Positions 15,921 to 25,497 of a stretch of DNA of 64,000 nt are shown here, in pieces. Positions within the stretch are counted from its first letter, which is position 1. Every line of letters starts with the position of its first letter. The translations under genes and the position numbers were made by a program. This stretch comes from Treponema_C sp050937815 (lineage in GTDB: Bacteria > Spirochaetota > Spirochaetia > Treponematales > Treponemataceae). Under the pieces are notes generated by a model. That model was not told the origin of the DNA and did not search any database. It saw only the letters and a program-made list of their open reading frames with translations. The DNA is taken from positions 1 through 64,000 of the forward strand of contig NZ_JACDIJ010000008.1 in NCBI RefSeq assembly GCF_050937815.1. Reading direction: 5' to 3'.

Positions 15921-18878
15921 GTGTTTTTAAAAAATCTTGAAGTTTTTGGTTTTAAATCGTTTGCCGACCGTACCCGTATTGAATTTTCCGCAGGAATTAC
16001 CGCTCTTTTAGGCCCGAACGGCTGCGGTAAAAGCAATGTTGTCGATGCGGTAAAATGGGTACTCGGCGAGCAGGCTGCAAAAACAATGCGAGCCGAAAAA
16101 ATGGAAGATGTTATTTTTAACGGAACCGAAAGCCGCAAACCTTTAAATGTTGCCGAAGTAAGCCTTACCATTTCAAACGATGAAGGCTTGCTGCCCATCG
16201 ATACCAGCGAAATTACGATAAAACGGCGCTTATACCGTTCCGGTGAAGGCGAATATTGGATAAACAATCAACAGTGTAAGCTGCGCGATGTGCGGGAATT
16301 GTTTTGGGATACCGGAGTCGGAAAAGCCGCGTATTCCGTTATGGAGCAGGGAAAAATCGATCAGATTTTGTCCAGCAAGCCCGAAGACCGCCGATATTTA
16401 TTCGAAGAAGCGGCGGGTATTACCCGTTTTAAAGTAAAACGCGCCGAAGCCGAACGAAAACTCGAACGAACCGAAGACAACATGCGGCAAATCGAATTGA
16501 CTTTAACTGAGGTAAAACGTTCATACGATTCTTTAAAAATTCAAGCCGATAAAACGATAACCCACCGTAAATTAAAAGACGACATATTCAATTATGAATT
16601 GGACATTCAATTGTTGCGCCTTAAAGGTTTTATTCAAGACAGGCATAACCGGGAAAGCGATATCGAAAAAGCCCGCGAAGGGCGCAGCCGCGTTCAAGCT
16701 CAAATGGACGAAGTAAATGCGGCTATGTCCGAGCATATGGATGAAGTTAATGAAATGGAATCCCGCCTTGTTAAAATTCAGCAAAAAATATACGGTCTTG
16801 CGATAGAAGAGCGCTCAAAAAACGAACAATGCCGTTTACTGGAACAAAGCAAACATGAAGCAAAAGAAAAAATAAATCAGCTTGAAGTAAAAAAGAAGGG
16901 TGTAGAAGAAAAAATCGAAATACTTACCGACGATGCCGACGAACAGGAAGGCAGTTTACATAATCTTAATAAGCGGCTTGAAGAAATTGCAAAAAATATT
17001 TGTTCGTTTGAAGAAAACATTACGGTTGCCGGCAGCCGCATCACCGAAAACGACAGGCGCAGCGTCGAAATCGAAAAAGAAATAAGCGTTCTCGATGTAA
17101 AACGTTCCGAGCTTCAAAAACAATTGGAAGCTATAACCGAAAATATCGTAACGCAGCTTGACATAAAGCTTAAAGAAGCCGGTTATTCGGTGCAAGGGGC
17201 AAAAAATGCACAAGACAGGGTTGAAAATCTTGTAGCCCAGCTTAAAGTACTTGCAAGCGGCCGGCGAAAACTTTTTTCGGATTTTGCGGCTGCCGATTCT
17301 CCTTCAAAAGCGGATATCTCCCGTTTCGGTTCGGCTGCGGTGAGCGCTTTTAGCGAAATTGAAAAACTGCTGGAAAATTTGGAACAAGCCGTTAAAGCCT
17401 ATGTGTCCGTTACGCCGAGTTTTATCGAAGAGTTTTTATCGCCGGAAGGCATTATAACGCAAAAACGTTCCATCGATTTGCATATTCAGCGCAATACCGA
17501 AAGCGTTAATGAAAAACGCGAACATATAGTTTCATTAAAATCACAAAATTTGGACCTTGCGTTAAAGATGGAAGAATACCGCGTTACTTTGGAAAATTTG
17601 CGTATAAATCAAGCGCAAATGAAAACGCAAATCCAATCGGCCGAAGACCAACTGCGTCTTTTGCACCGCGAACTTTCCGGTCAAGAAGCCGTTTTGCATG
17701 ATTTACAAAACGAACTGTTTACCGAAACCAAACGTTTTGATGATATCGATACTCATATTGCCGATATGCGCGAAGAAATAGCCGGCATTCAAAGCGAAGG
17801 CGTTTTGTTGACAAAACAACTTGAGAATCTTGAAAAGACGATAGATTCCCGAAACACCGATGTTGCCGGAAAACGGGAAGTGTTAACGAGGCTTACATCC
17901 GATATAGGAAAATTCCAACAGCAGCTTGAAAAAGCCTCTCTTGATTTGGCAACCGCCGAAACCGAGATTCGAAACATTCAAGAAAATTTCCGTGATACGT
18001 ATTCGCGCGATTTAATGGAATTTGAAGAAAGAATGCTTACCGTAAACGTTCCGGCCGCTCAATTACGCGAACAGTTGACTTTGACACGTCAAGCTTTACG
18101 CGATTTGGGCAGCGTCAACTATTTGGCACCCGAAGAATTCGCCGAAACAAAAAAACGCTTTGATTTTTTAACCGTTCAAATTGCGGACTTACAAAAGGCA
18201 AAGGATGACCTTAAGCGGATTACCGAAGAAATCAGAGCCGAATCGACCGAACTGTTTTTAGCCACATATAATAAAATAAAAAAGAATTTTCACAATATGT
18301 TTCGGCGCCTTTTCGGGGGCGGCCGTGCCGAGTTGAGATTGGTCGATCCGCAAAACGTGCTTTTATCCGGTATCGATATTTTTGCTCAGCCGCCGGGAAA
18401 AAAACTTGAAAACATCGCCCTTTTATCCGGCGGTGAAAAAACAATGACGGCGGTTTCGCTTTTATTTGCAACCTATATGGTCCGTCCTTCGCCCTTTTGT
18501 TTGCTTGACGAAATCGATGCTGCATTGGACGAAGCGAACGTTTTGCGCTTTGTTCAAACCTTGCGCGAATTCGGTAATGTCAGTCAATATATCGTCATTA
18601 CGCATAATAAAAAGACGGTAGCAGGCGCCGGCACCCTTTTGGGGGTTACAATGGAAGAATCCGGCGTAAGCAAACTTATTACCATTAAGCTTGAAAATGA
18701 CAGCGAGGGGAATATCATTCTTCCGGAACCCGAACCCTTTGAAGAAGAAGATGTCGAACCGGAACAAAACGTATATATTCCTCCTCACCCTCCGAAGCGC
18801 CGAAAAACCGCCGCCGGAACTCCTGTTCCCGAAACCGAAGACGGTTCCGAAAAACCTTCGGATGTTCAAACGGATTGA
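15921..18878 (+). CDS. smc: Chromosome segregation ATPase SMC with short, atypical centre
   Basis: 985 residues from GTG 15921 (GAAGAGGGG upstream). Walker A is GPNGCGKSNV at residues 31-40. The C-terminal head has LLSGGEKTMTAV and Walker B CLLDEIDAALDEA. Long coiled coils lie at ~170-410 and ~520-780. Bacterial SMC is usually ~1,150-1,200 residues with a ~150-residue hinge; here the centre (about 412-520) is ~100 residues, mostly helical, and lacks a recognisable glycine-rich hinge sequence. The acidic, proline-rich C-terminal tail after residue ~935 is an addition. SMC compacts and segregates chromosomes with ScpAB, which are not in this window. Confidence 0.93.
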   Translation: MFLKNLEVFGFKSFADRTRIEFSAGITALLGPNGCGKSNVVDAVKWVLGEQAAKTMRAEKMEDVIFNGTESRKPLNVAEVSLTISNDEGLLPIDTSEITIKRRLYRSGEGEYWINNQQCKLRDVRELFWDTGVGKAAYSVMEQGKIDQILSSKPEDRRYLFEEAAGITRFKVKRAEAERKLERTEDNMRQIELTLTEVKRSYDSLKIQADKTITHRKLKDDIFNYELDIQLLRLKGFIQDRHNRESDIEKAREGRSRVQAQMDEVNAAMSEHMDEVNEMESRLVKIQQKIYGLAIEERSKNEQCRLLEQSKHEAKEKINQLEVKKKGVEEKIEILTDDADEQEGSLHNLNKRLEEIAKNICSFEENITVAGSRITENDRRSVEIEKEISVLDVKRSELQKQLEAITENIVTQLDIKLKEAGYSVQGAKNAQDRVENLVAQLKVLASGRRKLFSDFAAADSPSKADISRFGSAAVSAFSEIEKLLENLEQAVKAYVSVTPSFIEEFLSPEGIITQKRSIDLHIQRNTESVNEKREHIVSLKSQNLDLALKMEEYRVTLENLRINQAQMKTQIQSAEDQLRLLHRELSGQEAVLHDLQNELFTETKRFDDIDTHIADMREEIAGIQSEGVLLTKQLENLEKTIDSRNTDVAGKREVLTRLTSDIGKFQQQLEKASLDLATAETEIRNIQENFRDTYSRDLMEFEERMLTVNVPAAQLREQLTLTRQALRDLGSVNYLAPEEFAETKKRFDFLTVQIADLQKAKDDLKRITEEIRAESTELFLATYNKIKKNFHNMFRRLFGGGRAELRLVDPQNVLLSGIDIFAQPPGKKLENIALLSGGEKTMTAVSLLFATYMVRPSPFCLLDEIDAALDEANVLRFVQTLREFGNVSQYIVITHNKKTVAGAGTLLGVTMEESGVSKLITIKLENDSEGNIILPEPEPFEEEDVEPEQNVYIPPHPPKRRKTAAGTPVPETEDGSEKPSDVQTD

Positions 18879-18894
18879 TAGGGGAGATGCCGTA

Positions 18895-19209
18895 GTGGAA
18901 AATGTAAAGCGTTTGTTCATTATAGGTATATTGATTTTTATTATTATTTTGTCCGTGATTTTACTTATCGGGTACGGCACAAAAAAAAAGTTTTATGCTC
19001 AGCCTGTTCGATATTCAATAAACGAAGCGCCTTTTTTGCCGCTTGAACCCGGATTGCAAGATGCCTATATCTATGCGAACGATACGGCTTCTTTTTGGAC
19101 AAAAGAAGCTTGTGAAGTATGGTTTACAGCTCCCGACGGAAAGCTGCTTGAACAGCTTGAAAATTCCAACGATATGATGGTTAAACGAATTTTGGAGAGT
19201 GCGCCGTGA
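18895..19209 (+). CDS. Small membrane-anchored protein of unknown function
   Basis: 104 residues from GTG 18895, with GGGGAG about 9 nt upstream; the frame is open further up but only inside smc. One membrane helix at ~8-28 (FIIGILIFIIILSVILLIGYG) with a short basic N-terminus, so the ~75-residue remainder is probably periplasmic. It contains a beta-rich stretch (VWFTAPDGKLLEQLENS). It overlaps the next gene by 4 nt (GTGA). The two follow smc at 16 nt spacing and may share its transcript. Confidence 0.7.
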   Translation: MENVKRLFIIGILIFIIILSVILLIGYGTKKKFYAQPVRYSINEAPFLPLEPGLQDAYIYANDTASFWTKEACEVWFTAPDGKLLEQLENSNDMMVKRILESAP

Positions 19210-21068
19210 AAATTGCCGTATCTTTAGTTGCCGCAATAAGCATACTGTTTTTTGCGGTAAGTTGTAAAAGCTTACCGCCGGAAACAAAAAGTACCGAAAC
19301 CGAAAACACCGCCGTTGCCGAGCAAAAAAAACCTATAGCCGAGCCTCCTGTTGATGTTGAAGCTGTCGGCAAACCGAAAACGGCTCAAACGGATAAAAAT
19401 CGGGATAAAACCGCACCTCAAGTGGTTGTTCTCGGACACGATACGCAGCTGAAGCAAAACCCGGAAGTGCAGGCGCCCAAAGACGGCGAAGCTGCCGCCC
19501 GAAAAACGCCGGCTGCGAAAAAAATATTAAAACCTTCGACTCCGAAACAAGCCCCCGCTTCTAAAAATATTATAAAACCCGCAGTTCCCAAAGGGCATAA
19601 TGCTGCCGAAAAAGGAGTACAATCTGCGCAGGCAGCGGCTGCAGAAGTCCCGGCAAAGTCCGCAGCGGCTGCACCGACGGCTCAAGTACCCGAGGCGGCG
19701 GCACCCGCTCAAACGGTACGGCCGGCTGAAAAAAAAGACGCCGAGCAAAAAAAACCTATAGCCGAGCCTCCTGTTGATGTTGAAGTTGTCGGCGAACCGA
19801 AAACGGCTCAAACGGATGCGCCGCCGGCATCCACAGATACTGAAATGCCGCCGGTACCTGTTTTAAAGTCGGCCGCCCCTGTTGAAGTGCCTGCAACATC
19901 GGCAAAGTCGGCGGCACCCGCAAAGCCGGAAAAAACGGAAACAAAACAAACGGCACATAAGGACGCACAAATTAAAACACCGCCGGCATCCACAAATACT
20001 GAAATGCCGCCGGCATCCTCAAGCATTGAGTCGCCGCCTGCATCCTCGGATGAAGCCGGAAAAAGACGTGTAAAACGCAGCGATGAAATTGCAGTGCGCG
20101 AACAAACCGAAAAGGGCAGGGCGCCGGCACCTTTAACGGCGGACAAAACCGCCGATTTACCGAAAAAAAGCGGTGTTTTTTTTGAAGAACCTGATGTCGT
20201 ATTGGAAGTTCCGTCCGAAAATCCTAACATACTGTCCGAACCTCAGGTTGTATCGCTGTTTGAAACCGAATCGGACTATTCCGCCGATTTGCAAAAAACG
20301 GATGATAAACTGCCTGCTCCGATTGTTCCGCAGCGTTTTGTACGGGCAAAACGCAATCAATTTATAGATATCCCGTATCCGGGTAAAAACTGGGTATTTT
20401 TAGGCGAAATCGAAGCCGGCGACCCGCCGGCAGTGCGGTATGTAAACCGCGTACTTGCCGAACACGATACTCTGTTTTCAATTCAAGCAAAAAATCCGGG
20501 AAAAACCGTATTGCATTTTTATAAACGCGATCCGCTTAAAAATACTCATATCGATGATTATGTCGAGATTGAAGTAAGCGATGAAATGCTGACGGGAAAT
20601 GAGCGGGTTAAAGCCGCCGATGCCGTTTTTTTATCGTCGGCATCAAGTGAATATTCATACGATGCCGCACCCGGCGCCGTAACCGAAGCTTTGGAAACCG
20701 ATAAAACAAGCGCCGAAAAAAGTGCAACGCTTTTGAAGCCGGCGGATAATGCTGCGGTCGGTTCGGCCGAACGGCAAACGATAGATGCCGAATCCGTATA
20801 CGCGCAAGCGGAAAAAGCGTTTGGTGAAAAACGCTATGCGGACGCTTTGTCTTTTTTAGCTGCCTATGAAGCTTTGCCGGATGCAAAACTTGACAAAGCA
20901 TTGTTTTTACGCGCACGTATTTTCGAATCGGATTCCGATTTCCGCAATATCCGCAAAGCTTTGGACAACTATGAAAAGATAATCGATTTTTTCCCCGAAA
21001 GCGGTTTTTGGCCGGAAGCAAAAAAACGCAGCACCTACATAAATCGATTTTATTTTTATATAAGATAA
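19206..21068 (+). CDS. Pro/Ala-rich repetitive lipoprotein with C-terminal TPR-like domain
   Basis: 620 residues from GTG 19206. A lipoprotein signal ends at LFFAVSC (Cys ~20). Residues ~30-320 are low-complexity Ala/Pro/Glu/Lys with internal repeats, including AEQKKPIAEPPVDVE twice and PPASTxTEMPP twice: a probable extended spacer through the peptidoglycan. Residues ~370-460 look like a beta-rich domain (FIDIPYPGKNWVFLGEIE). The last ~80 residues (YAQAEKAFGEKRYADALSFLAAYEALPDAKL) are TPR-like, as in envelope assembly factors. It is likely a periplasmic scaffold. No specific function can be assigned. Confidence 0.75.
   Translation: MKIAVSLVAAISILFFAVSCKSLPPETKSTETENTAVAEQKKPIAEPPVDVEAVGKPKTAQTDKNRDKTAPQVVVLGHDTQLKQNPEVQAPKDGEAAARKTPAAKKILKPSTPKQAPASKNIIKPAVPKGHNAAEKGVQSAQAAAAEVPAKSAAAAPTAQVPEAAAPAQTVRPAEKKDAEQKKPIAEPPVDVEVVGEPKTAQTDAPPASTDTEMPPVPVLKSAAPVEVPATSAKSAAPAKPEKTETKQTAHKDAQIKTPPASTNTEMPPASSSIESPPASSDEAGKRRVKRSDEIAVREQTEKGRAPAPLTADKTADLPKKSGVFFEEPDVVLEVPSENPNILSEPQVVSLFETESDYSADLQKTDDKLPAPIVPQRFVRAKRNQFIDIPYPGKNWVFLGEIEAGDPPAVRYVNRVLAEHDTLFSIQAKNPGKTVLHFYKRDPLKNTHIDDYVEIEVSDEMLTGNERVKAADAVFLSSASSEYSYDAAPGAVTEALETDKTSAEKSATLLKPADNAAVGSAERQTIDAESVYAQAEKAFGEKRYADALSFLAAYEALPDAKLDKALFLRARIFESDSDFRNIRKALDNYEKIIDFFPESGFWPEAKKRSTYINRFYFYIR
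19317..19817 (+). repeat. 78-bp near-identical direct repeat inside the lipoprotein gene
   Basis: Copies at 19317-19394 and 19740-19817 differ at very few bases (for example AAGCTGTCGGCAAA versus AAGTTGTCGGCGAA). A second short repeat (CCGCCGGCATCCACA...) occurs at about 19820 and 19980. Recombination between copies would change linker length in frame. Confidence 0.85.
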
Positions 21069-21091
21069 AGAAATATAAAAAAAGTTTTGTA

Positions 21092-21145
21092 AAAAAGGAG
21101 TGCTTTAAAAAGCCGGGCTTTTTTAATTTTTAAGCACTCCTTTTT
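21092..21145. terminator. Bidirectional terminator between convergent operons
   Basis: AAAAAGGAGTGCTT pairs with AAGCACTCCTTTTT across a loop that itself contains AAAAGCC/GGCTTTT. A-rich and T-rich flanks give a U-tract in both directions. It separates the 19206 lipoprotein gene from the 21153 ATPase gene. Confidence 0.85.
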
Positions 21146-21152
21146 ATACGGA

Positions 21153-21716
21153 TTATTCTGCGTCGATATTTACGCCGTGGCGCTTTTTAGGAAACTTTTT
21201 TAACATGGCAACGCAATTTCTTTTTGACGTATATACAAAACCGCCGTTCCAATATTCCAATGCCGCAAACAGGGCATTGCCTCCGTCTTGATCGTCGCTG
21301 TCTTTTGTTCTAAACGAAACATAGTCGGCCAATTTTTCAAAATCCTGTGTGTGCAAATATTCAAGACGTTTACGGTTAAATTCGTTCCATGCTTCCAGAT
21401 CTTTAAATCCTTTTCCCTCGTCTTCCACTATTAAATGGGCATGGGTAGGGCTGAACGAGTACCATACCTTTACTTTCTTTTTTATGTCGCATTTATTTCC
21501 GTGTTTTACGGCATTTTTTATAACTTCGCTGATTTGCTGTTCAAGCAAGTTGATTTCCTTAATTTCCATCGGGGCGGATTGGACGATTAAAAGGGTAAAA
21601 TATCGTATTTGTCTGAAATCGGACGGGAATTCTTTATACAGCAAATCGGTACGGTCAAATAATACATCATTATCATCACATCGCAATTCTTTTATTTCAT
21701 CAACTTTTTTCGGCAT
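21153..21716 (-). CDS. Serine-kinase-type ATPase (RsbW-like, HATPase fold)
   Basis: 187 residues. The GHKL/HATPase fold is shown by the N-box EVIKNAVKHGN (~65-75) and G1 box VEDEGKGF (~97-104). The C-terminal stretch DQDGGNALFAALEYWNGGFVY forms the rest of the ATP lid. Such proteins phosphorylate STAS antagonists and hold a sigma factor or other target. It is the last gene of a minus-strand run with a STAS protein and a PP2C phosphatase, making a complete partner-switching set. No sigma factor lies adjacent, so the regulated target is unknown. Confidence 0.82.
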   Translation of the reverse strand: MPKKVDEIKELRCDDNDVLFDRTDLLYKEFPSDFRQIRYFTLLIVQSAPMEIKEINLLEQQISEVIKNAVKHGNKCDIKKKVKVWYSFSPTHAHLIVEDEGKGFKDLEAWNEFNRKRLEYLHTQDFEKLADYVSFRTKDSDDQDGGNALFAALEYWNGGFVYTSKRNCVAMLKKFPKKRHGVNIDAE

Positions 21717-21801
21717 ATTTATCTCCTAAATAAAATACATGTGAGCGGTTCGGTTGTTATTGTCGAAAAAACCGCTTAAAAAATAAAGGTCTTTAAACAG
21801 A

Positions 21802-22149
21802 TTATTTACCGGTAAAAAGACCGATGGCTTCTTCGACGGTATTTGCAATGGGGAAATACCCCATTAATTTGGTCAGTTCAATAACTTTTTTAACGGAACC
21901 GTGAACATTGGTAATTGAAAGCTTTAAATTCATTTTTTTTATTGTCGAACAAATATAAATTAAAGCTCCTATTCCCGATGAATCGATATAGTCAACTTGT
22001 TCAAGATTGATAATGAAATTCTGCACTTTTTTTTCAAGCATTTTCATTACCAATTCCTTTAATTTGTATGAGTTATACAAATCCATTTCTCCGTTTACAT
22101 CAATGATGTAAATCTCTGCACTTTTTCTTATTTTTAGTTCCATATTCAC
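21802..22149 (-). CDS. STAS-domain anti-sigma-factor antagonist (RsbV/SpoIIAA-like)
   Basis: 115 residues, normal for single-domain STAS. Conserved DSSGIGALIYI has the likely phospho-acceptor at Ser57/Ser58, preceded by QNFIINLEQVDYI. Start ATG 22149 has GGAG 5-6 nt upstream. Dephosphorylated STAS protein binds the kinase and frees its target; the neighbouring PP2C gene would supply dephosphorylation and the 21153 gene phosphorylation. Confidence 0.9.
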   Translation of the reverse strand: MNMELKIRKSAEIYIIDVNGEMDLYNSYKLKELVMKMLEKKVQNFIINLEQVDYIDSSGIGALIYICSTIKKMNLKLSITNVHGSVKKVIELTKLMGYFPIANTVEEAIGLFTGK

Positions 22150-22230
22150 TCCTATAAAACTATTTCAGCAAATTCACTTTTATTCAAAAACGAAACGCTT
22201 ATCAAAATGCCGTTTCCCTCAAAGGTCTTT

Positions 22231-23901
22231 TTACTGTATTTTCAAAACGACAAGACTTTGATCGTCATGAGAAACGGCATTTCCCATAAAGCCGGTTAAA
22301 TCCGCGTAAACCGCATCCGCAATTTGTGTGCCGTCACGTAGAGCATGTGCCCCTATAACTTCTTTTAATCTGTTCTCGGAATATTGAAGACCGGCATCGT
22401 TTACGGCTTCAATCAAACCGTCCGTATACAATACAATCAAATCTCCCGTATTGAGCTGTACCGTGTAATCCGAATATTGTGTGGTTTTTTCAACACCGAG
22501 CGGTTCCGATTCGGAAGATATTTTTTTCCAGTGTTTTTCAGCCGACGCAAAATAAAGAACGGGAGAAGTTCCTGCGGTTGCAAATTGTATTTTTTTTTGC
22601 CGTGCATCATAATTTATCAAAGCTGCGCTGGCGTAGTGGTCGATATTTTTTTCCAAGGCGATTCCCCTGTTTGCCCATCCCAAAATCGTTGCCGTCGTTT
22701 GGGGCGTATTTATAATAACACGTAAAATCGCTCTGATCATAATCATAATGGTTAAAGATACCATCGATTTTCCGGTTACGTCCGCCAATATAAACGATAT
22801 GCGGTCGGTGCGTGACGGAATAATATCGAAATAATCGCTGCACACCCCTTCAACCGTATTAAAAAAACTTCCCACGGAAAGGTGCGGCAGCGGGGGAATT
22901 TTTTTCAAATACAAGGTATCTTGCAGCTTCCCCGCAATATAGGCTTCACGGGTAAGTTCGGCATGTTCGCTTCTTTCTTGAAACGCATACATGTTTTTTA
23001 CGGCAATACCGATAAAATCGGCAAGAATCTGCACTTTTTCAAGATCGTCCGTATCGAATTTTATATTGCCGATTTTGCGGGCAAGTGCGATAACGCCTAC
23101 AACCGCTTCGCTTACCTTTACCGGCGTAAAAATATAGGACGATGCTTGTAAAAAGTCTTCTTGCATATTTTGAAATACGCGCGAATCCGATTGCGGCGAA
23201 AGAATTAATTCCTGATTTCCCGTTTTAACGATATGACCGAAAATATTGTCTTCAAATGAAAAATCGGCGTTTTTAAAATGGCTTCGTATCATATCTTCTT
23301 TTATGGGGAAATTGTCCGGAAGTTTATACGGCGGAGGAAAATCCCCGCACAGCGATTTTACCGATACCAAGTCTTCAAAATCGTCTACAAGCAATAAGGC
23401 CGAACCGTCGGCATCGGTATGCTGCATCACAATACCGGTAAGCCGATCCGCAAACAGTGTTAATTCCGATTGTGCCGAAATCGCGTCCACGGATATTTCT
23501 ACAATGTTTTTACCGGCTTCCATAAGCTCATTGTCGGCGGAATTGTTTTCGCCGCGTCCGCTTTTGCCGGACGCGCTTTTTTTTCGGCGTAAATAGCTCT
23601 TTAAATCGCTTTTTCGCTCTTGTTCGGGTGACGTTTTATGAAAAAAAACAAGAGAATACAGGATAAACAAAAAGCTTTGCGATAAAATCGTTACCGATAA
23701 AAGAAACAAACTGCCCGTTTGCAGGGCGAAAATACTTCCTGCGCCTATAACGGCACATGCTAAAAATTGAAAGATGCTTATATGCACCCTTTTTACTTTT
23801 AAAATAATAAACAGTACCAAAAGCACCGCATTTACAGCAAGAGTTAACAGCAGCGGTATATAAGCCAATGAATCGTCAATTATCATAAAAATCTCCTGCA
23901 A
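22231..23901 (-). CDS. Membrane-anchored GAF-PP2C (SpoIIE/RsbU-type) serine phosphatase
   Basis: 556 residues. Three hydrophobic segments lie at ~12-98, then a charged linker. A GAF-like sensor occupies ~140-320 (GSALLLVDDFEDLVSVKSL ... GVIALARKIGNIKFD). The PP2C-type catalytic domain at ~340-556 has the metal-binding patches CSDYFDI, ADVTGKSM, LYTDGLIEAV and HDDQSLVVL. It presumably dephosphorylates the STAS protein 81 nt downstream in response to a cytosolic or membrane signal. It stands 12 nt after the ParB-like gene, within one transcriptional run. Confidence 0.88.
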   Translation of the reverse strand: MQEIFMIIDDSLAYIPLLLTLAVNAVLLVLFIILKVKRVHISIFQFLACAVIGAGSIFALQTGSLFLLSVTILSQSFLFILYSLVFFHKTSPEQERKSDLKSYLRRKKSASGKSGRGENNSADNELMEAGKNIVEISVDAISAQSELTLFADRLTGIVMQHTDADGSALLLVDDFEDLVSVKSLCGDFPPPYKLPDNFPIKEDMIRSHFKNADFSFEDNIFGHIVKTGNQELILSPQSDSRVFQNMQEDFLQASSYIFTPVKVSEAVVGVIALARKIGNIKFDTDDLEKVQILADFIGIAVKNMYAFQERSEHAELTREAYIAGKLQDTLYLKKIPPLPHLSVGSFFNTVEGVCSDYFDIIPSRTDRISFILADVTGKSMVSLTIMIMIRAILRVIINTPQTTATILGWANRGIALEKNIDHYASAALINYDARQKKIQFATAGTSPVLYFASAEKHWKKISSESEPLGVEKTTQYSDYTVQLNTGDLIVLYTDGLIEAVNDAGLQYSENRLKEVIGAHALRDGTQIADAVYADLTGFMGNAVSHDDQSLVVLKIQ

Positions 23902-23913
23902 ATAGTATCATTG

Positions 23914-24828
23914 TTATTTTCTAAGGTCAAGAGTATATTTAACTTTGTTAAAAAAATGCCTTAAGGAAAAAGTTCCGAAAGAACCCCGTAATTCTTCCGC
24001 AGCGGTATCCAAACTTATATCGGACCCGAATTTCTTTTTTAACTCGTCCCAATATGTTATAAGCCATACATACATATCGGAAACGGTCCGTTTTTTGAAT
24101 TTTCTCATAATACGCTGCTTTTTTATAATATGAACTACCGGCATATATACGCTATTATACCACGACAAAACGGCTTCTGTCATCTCTATGTTTTTATTTT
24201 CATTTTTTTGCATATATTCTTTGTGGTTTTCTATATGATTGTAAATGACATCATACTCGCCGACGGCGGAAAAATCCAAATTCCAATCATCCGTTATATC
24301 GCCGAAGCCCGTTTCCGAATAAAAGACACGTTTTTCATAATCGAGGACACGTTTTAATATTTGTTTGCGCGTCATGCCCGGTTTTAATTTTATTTCGCTT
24401 TGTAAACTTATAACTTCCGCATCTATGTTTTCAACGCCCTTTGCCTTTGCAACCGACACGCGGTGATTTCCGTCGCGCACAAAATACAAACCGCCGATTT
24501 CATATAGCTGTATGGGCGGTAAAATAATATCATTTAAATGCGCTTCATCTATGCGTTTCCACCGGTTTTTTAAATGTATGCTTCGCGGGAAAAAATGGCT
24601 GTCGAAATCTTTATAACGTCCTTCGCTTCCCGCGATAAGATATACCGGTATAACTTGCATACCCAAATATACTTCGTTTTTCGGCTTCAGCCATTTTTTT
24701 ATATCGCCGAACGACAGCAGTTCCGTTTCTTTTAGCGTTAAAAAATTTTGTAAATCGTTAAATAAAGCTTTGTTCCGCGCTTTGTTAAAATCGTTTTCAG
24801 TTTGGAGCGAATTTTCCGCAAAGGTCAT
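23914..24828 (-). CDS. ParB-like-domain protein (DGNHR type)
   Basis: 304 residues. The central motif GGLYFVRDGNHRVSVAKAKG (~118-137) is the ParB/sulfiredoxin-type nucleotide-binding signature. Flanking segments (KWLKPKNEVYLGMQVIPV upstream and a helical C-terminal half) match a family often annotated as transcriptional regulators without proven DNA binding. It lacks the helix-turn-helix of chromosomal ParB. The 4-nt overlap with the phosphoesterase gene and closeness to the phosphatase suggest it belongs to the same signalling unit. Role uncertain. Confidence 0.7.
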   Translation of the reverse strand: MTFAENSLQTENDFNKARNKALFNDLQNFLTLKETELLSFGDIKKWLKPKNEVYLGMQVIPVYLIAGSEGRYKDFDSHFFPRSIHLKNRWKRIDEAHLNDIILPPIQLYEIGGLYFVRDGNHRVSVAKAKGVENIDAEVISLQSEIKLKPGMTRKQILKRVLDYEKRVFYSETGFGDITDDWNLDFSAVGEYDVIYNHIENHKEYMQKNENKNIEMTEAVLSWYNSVYMPVVHIIKKQRIMRKFKKRTVSDMYVWLITYWDELKKKFGSDISLDTAAEELRGSFGTFSLRHFFNKVKYTLDLRK

Positions 24829-25496
24829 TTTACACCTCCGAATTCAATTATATAATGGCTGTATGCATTTACAATTGTCGTCGAATTCCATTCCGTAACT
24901 CGTTTTTCCTGCAAATCGTATAAGTGTATATGTCCGTGAACCATATATGCGGGCTTGAATTTCCGTAAAAACCATAGGTAGCAGGCAAAACCGGTGTGAC
25001 ACCTGTCTTTTTTATCGTGAATGCCCAGCGGAGGGGCATGGGTTAAAAAAATGTCCACATAGCGGCCGTAGCGCAATTTATTGTATAATAATTTCGGCAG
25101 CATTTTTAAAAGCATAAAAAACATTTGCTTGTCGGTATATTGGTTTTCGCCCCTATTATACAGCATCGAACCGGATGTTCCGGCAATAAGCAGGTTTTCT
25201 TCCCGCAATACTTTAAAACCGGCATATATTGCCCCGTGTGCGTGGCTTAAATCGCCCGTATGGCGGTCGGTGCTGTAGGGAGAATCGGCTTTTCGATGAT
25301 AGTATGGAAATTCTTCCAAATTATGATTGCCGAAAATAAAATAGGTAGGCTTATTCAACACCGATACGATATAGTCCACATATTCCATCGGCAAATCGCC
25401 GGCACATAATACCAGATCGATGTCTTTAAAAAAATCCTTTGCCGCTGAAGAATATACGATAGGATCGATTTGATCGGAAACACAAAGTATTTTCAA
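24825..25496 (-). CDS. Calcineurin-like metallophosphoesterase
   Basis: 223 residues. Metal-site motifs are CAGDLP (GD), FGNHNLEEF (GNH[D/E]-like), THAPP and VHGHIHLYD (GHxH). The usual first motif DxH reads SDQID, so the histidine ligand appears replaced, which may affect the second metal. Soluble, with no signal. Substrate unknown; relatives act on cyclic nucleotides, phosphodiesters or lipid precursors. Overlap with the ParB-like gene (4 nt) and a 1-nt gap to the upstream TPR gene place it in one operon. Confidence 0.8.
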   Translation of the reverse strand: MKILCVSDQIDPIVYSSAAKDFFKDIDLVLCAGDLPMEYVDYIVSVLNKPTYFIFGNHNLEEFPYYHRKADSPYSTDRHTGDLSHAHGAIYAGFKVLREENLLIAGTSGSMLYNRGENQYTDKQMFFMLLKMLPKLLYNKLRYGRYVDIFLTHAPPLGIHDKKDRCHTGFACYLWFLRKFKPAYMVHGHIHLYDLQEKRVTEWNSTTIVNAYSHYIIEFGGVK

Positions 25497-25497
25497 T

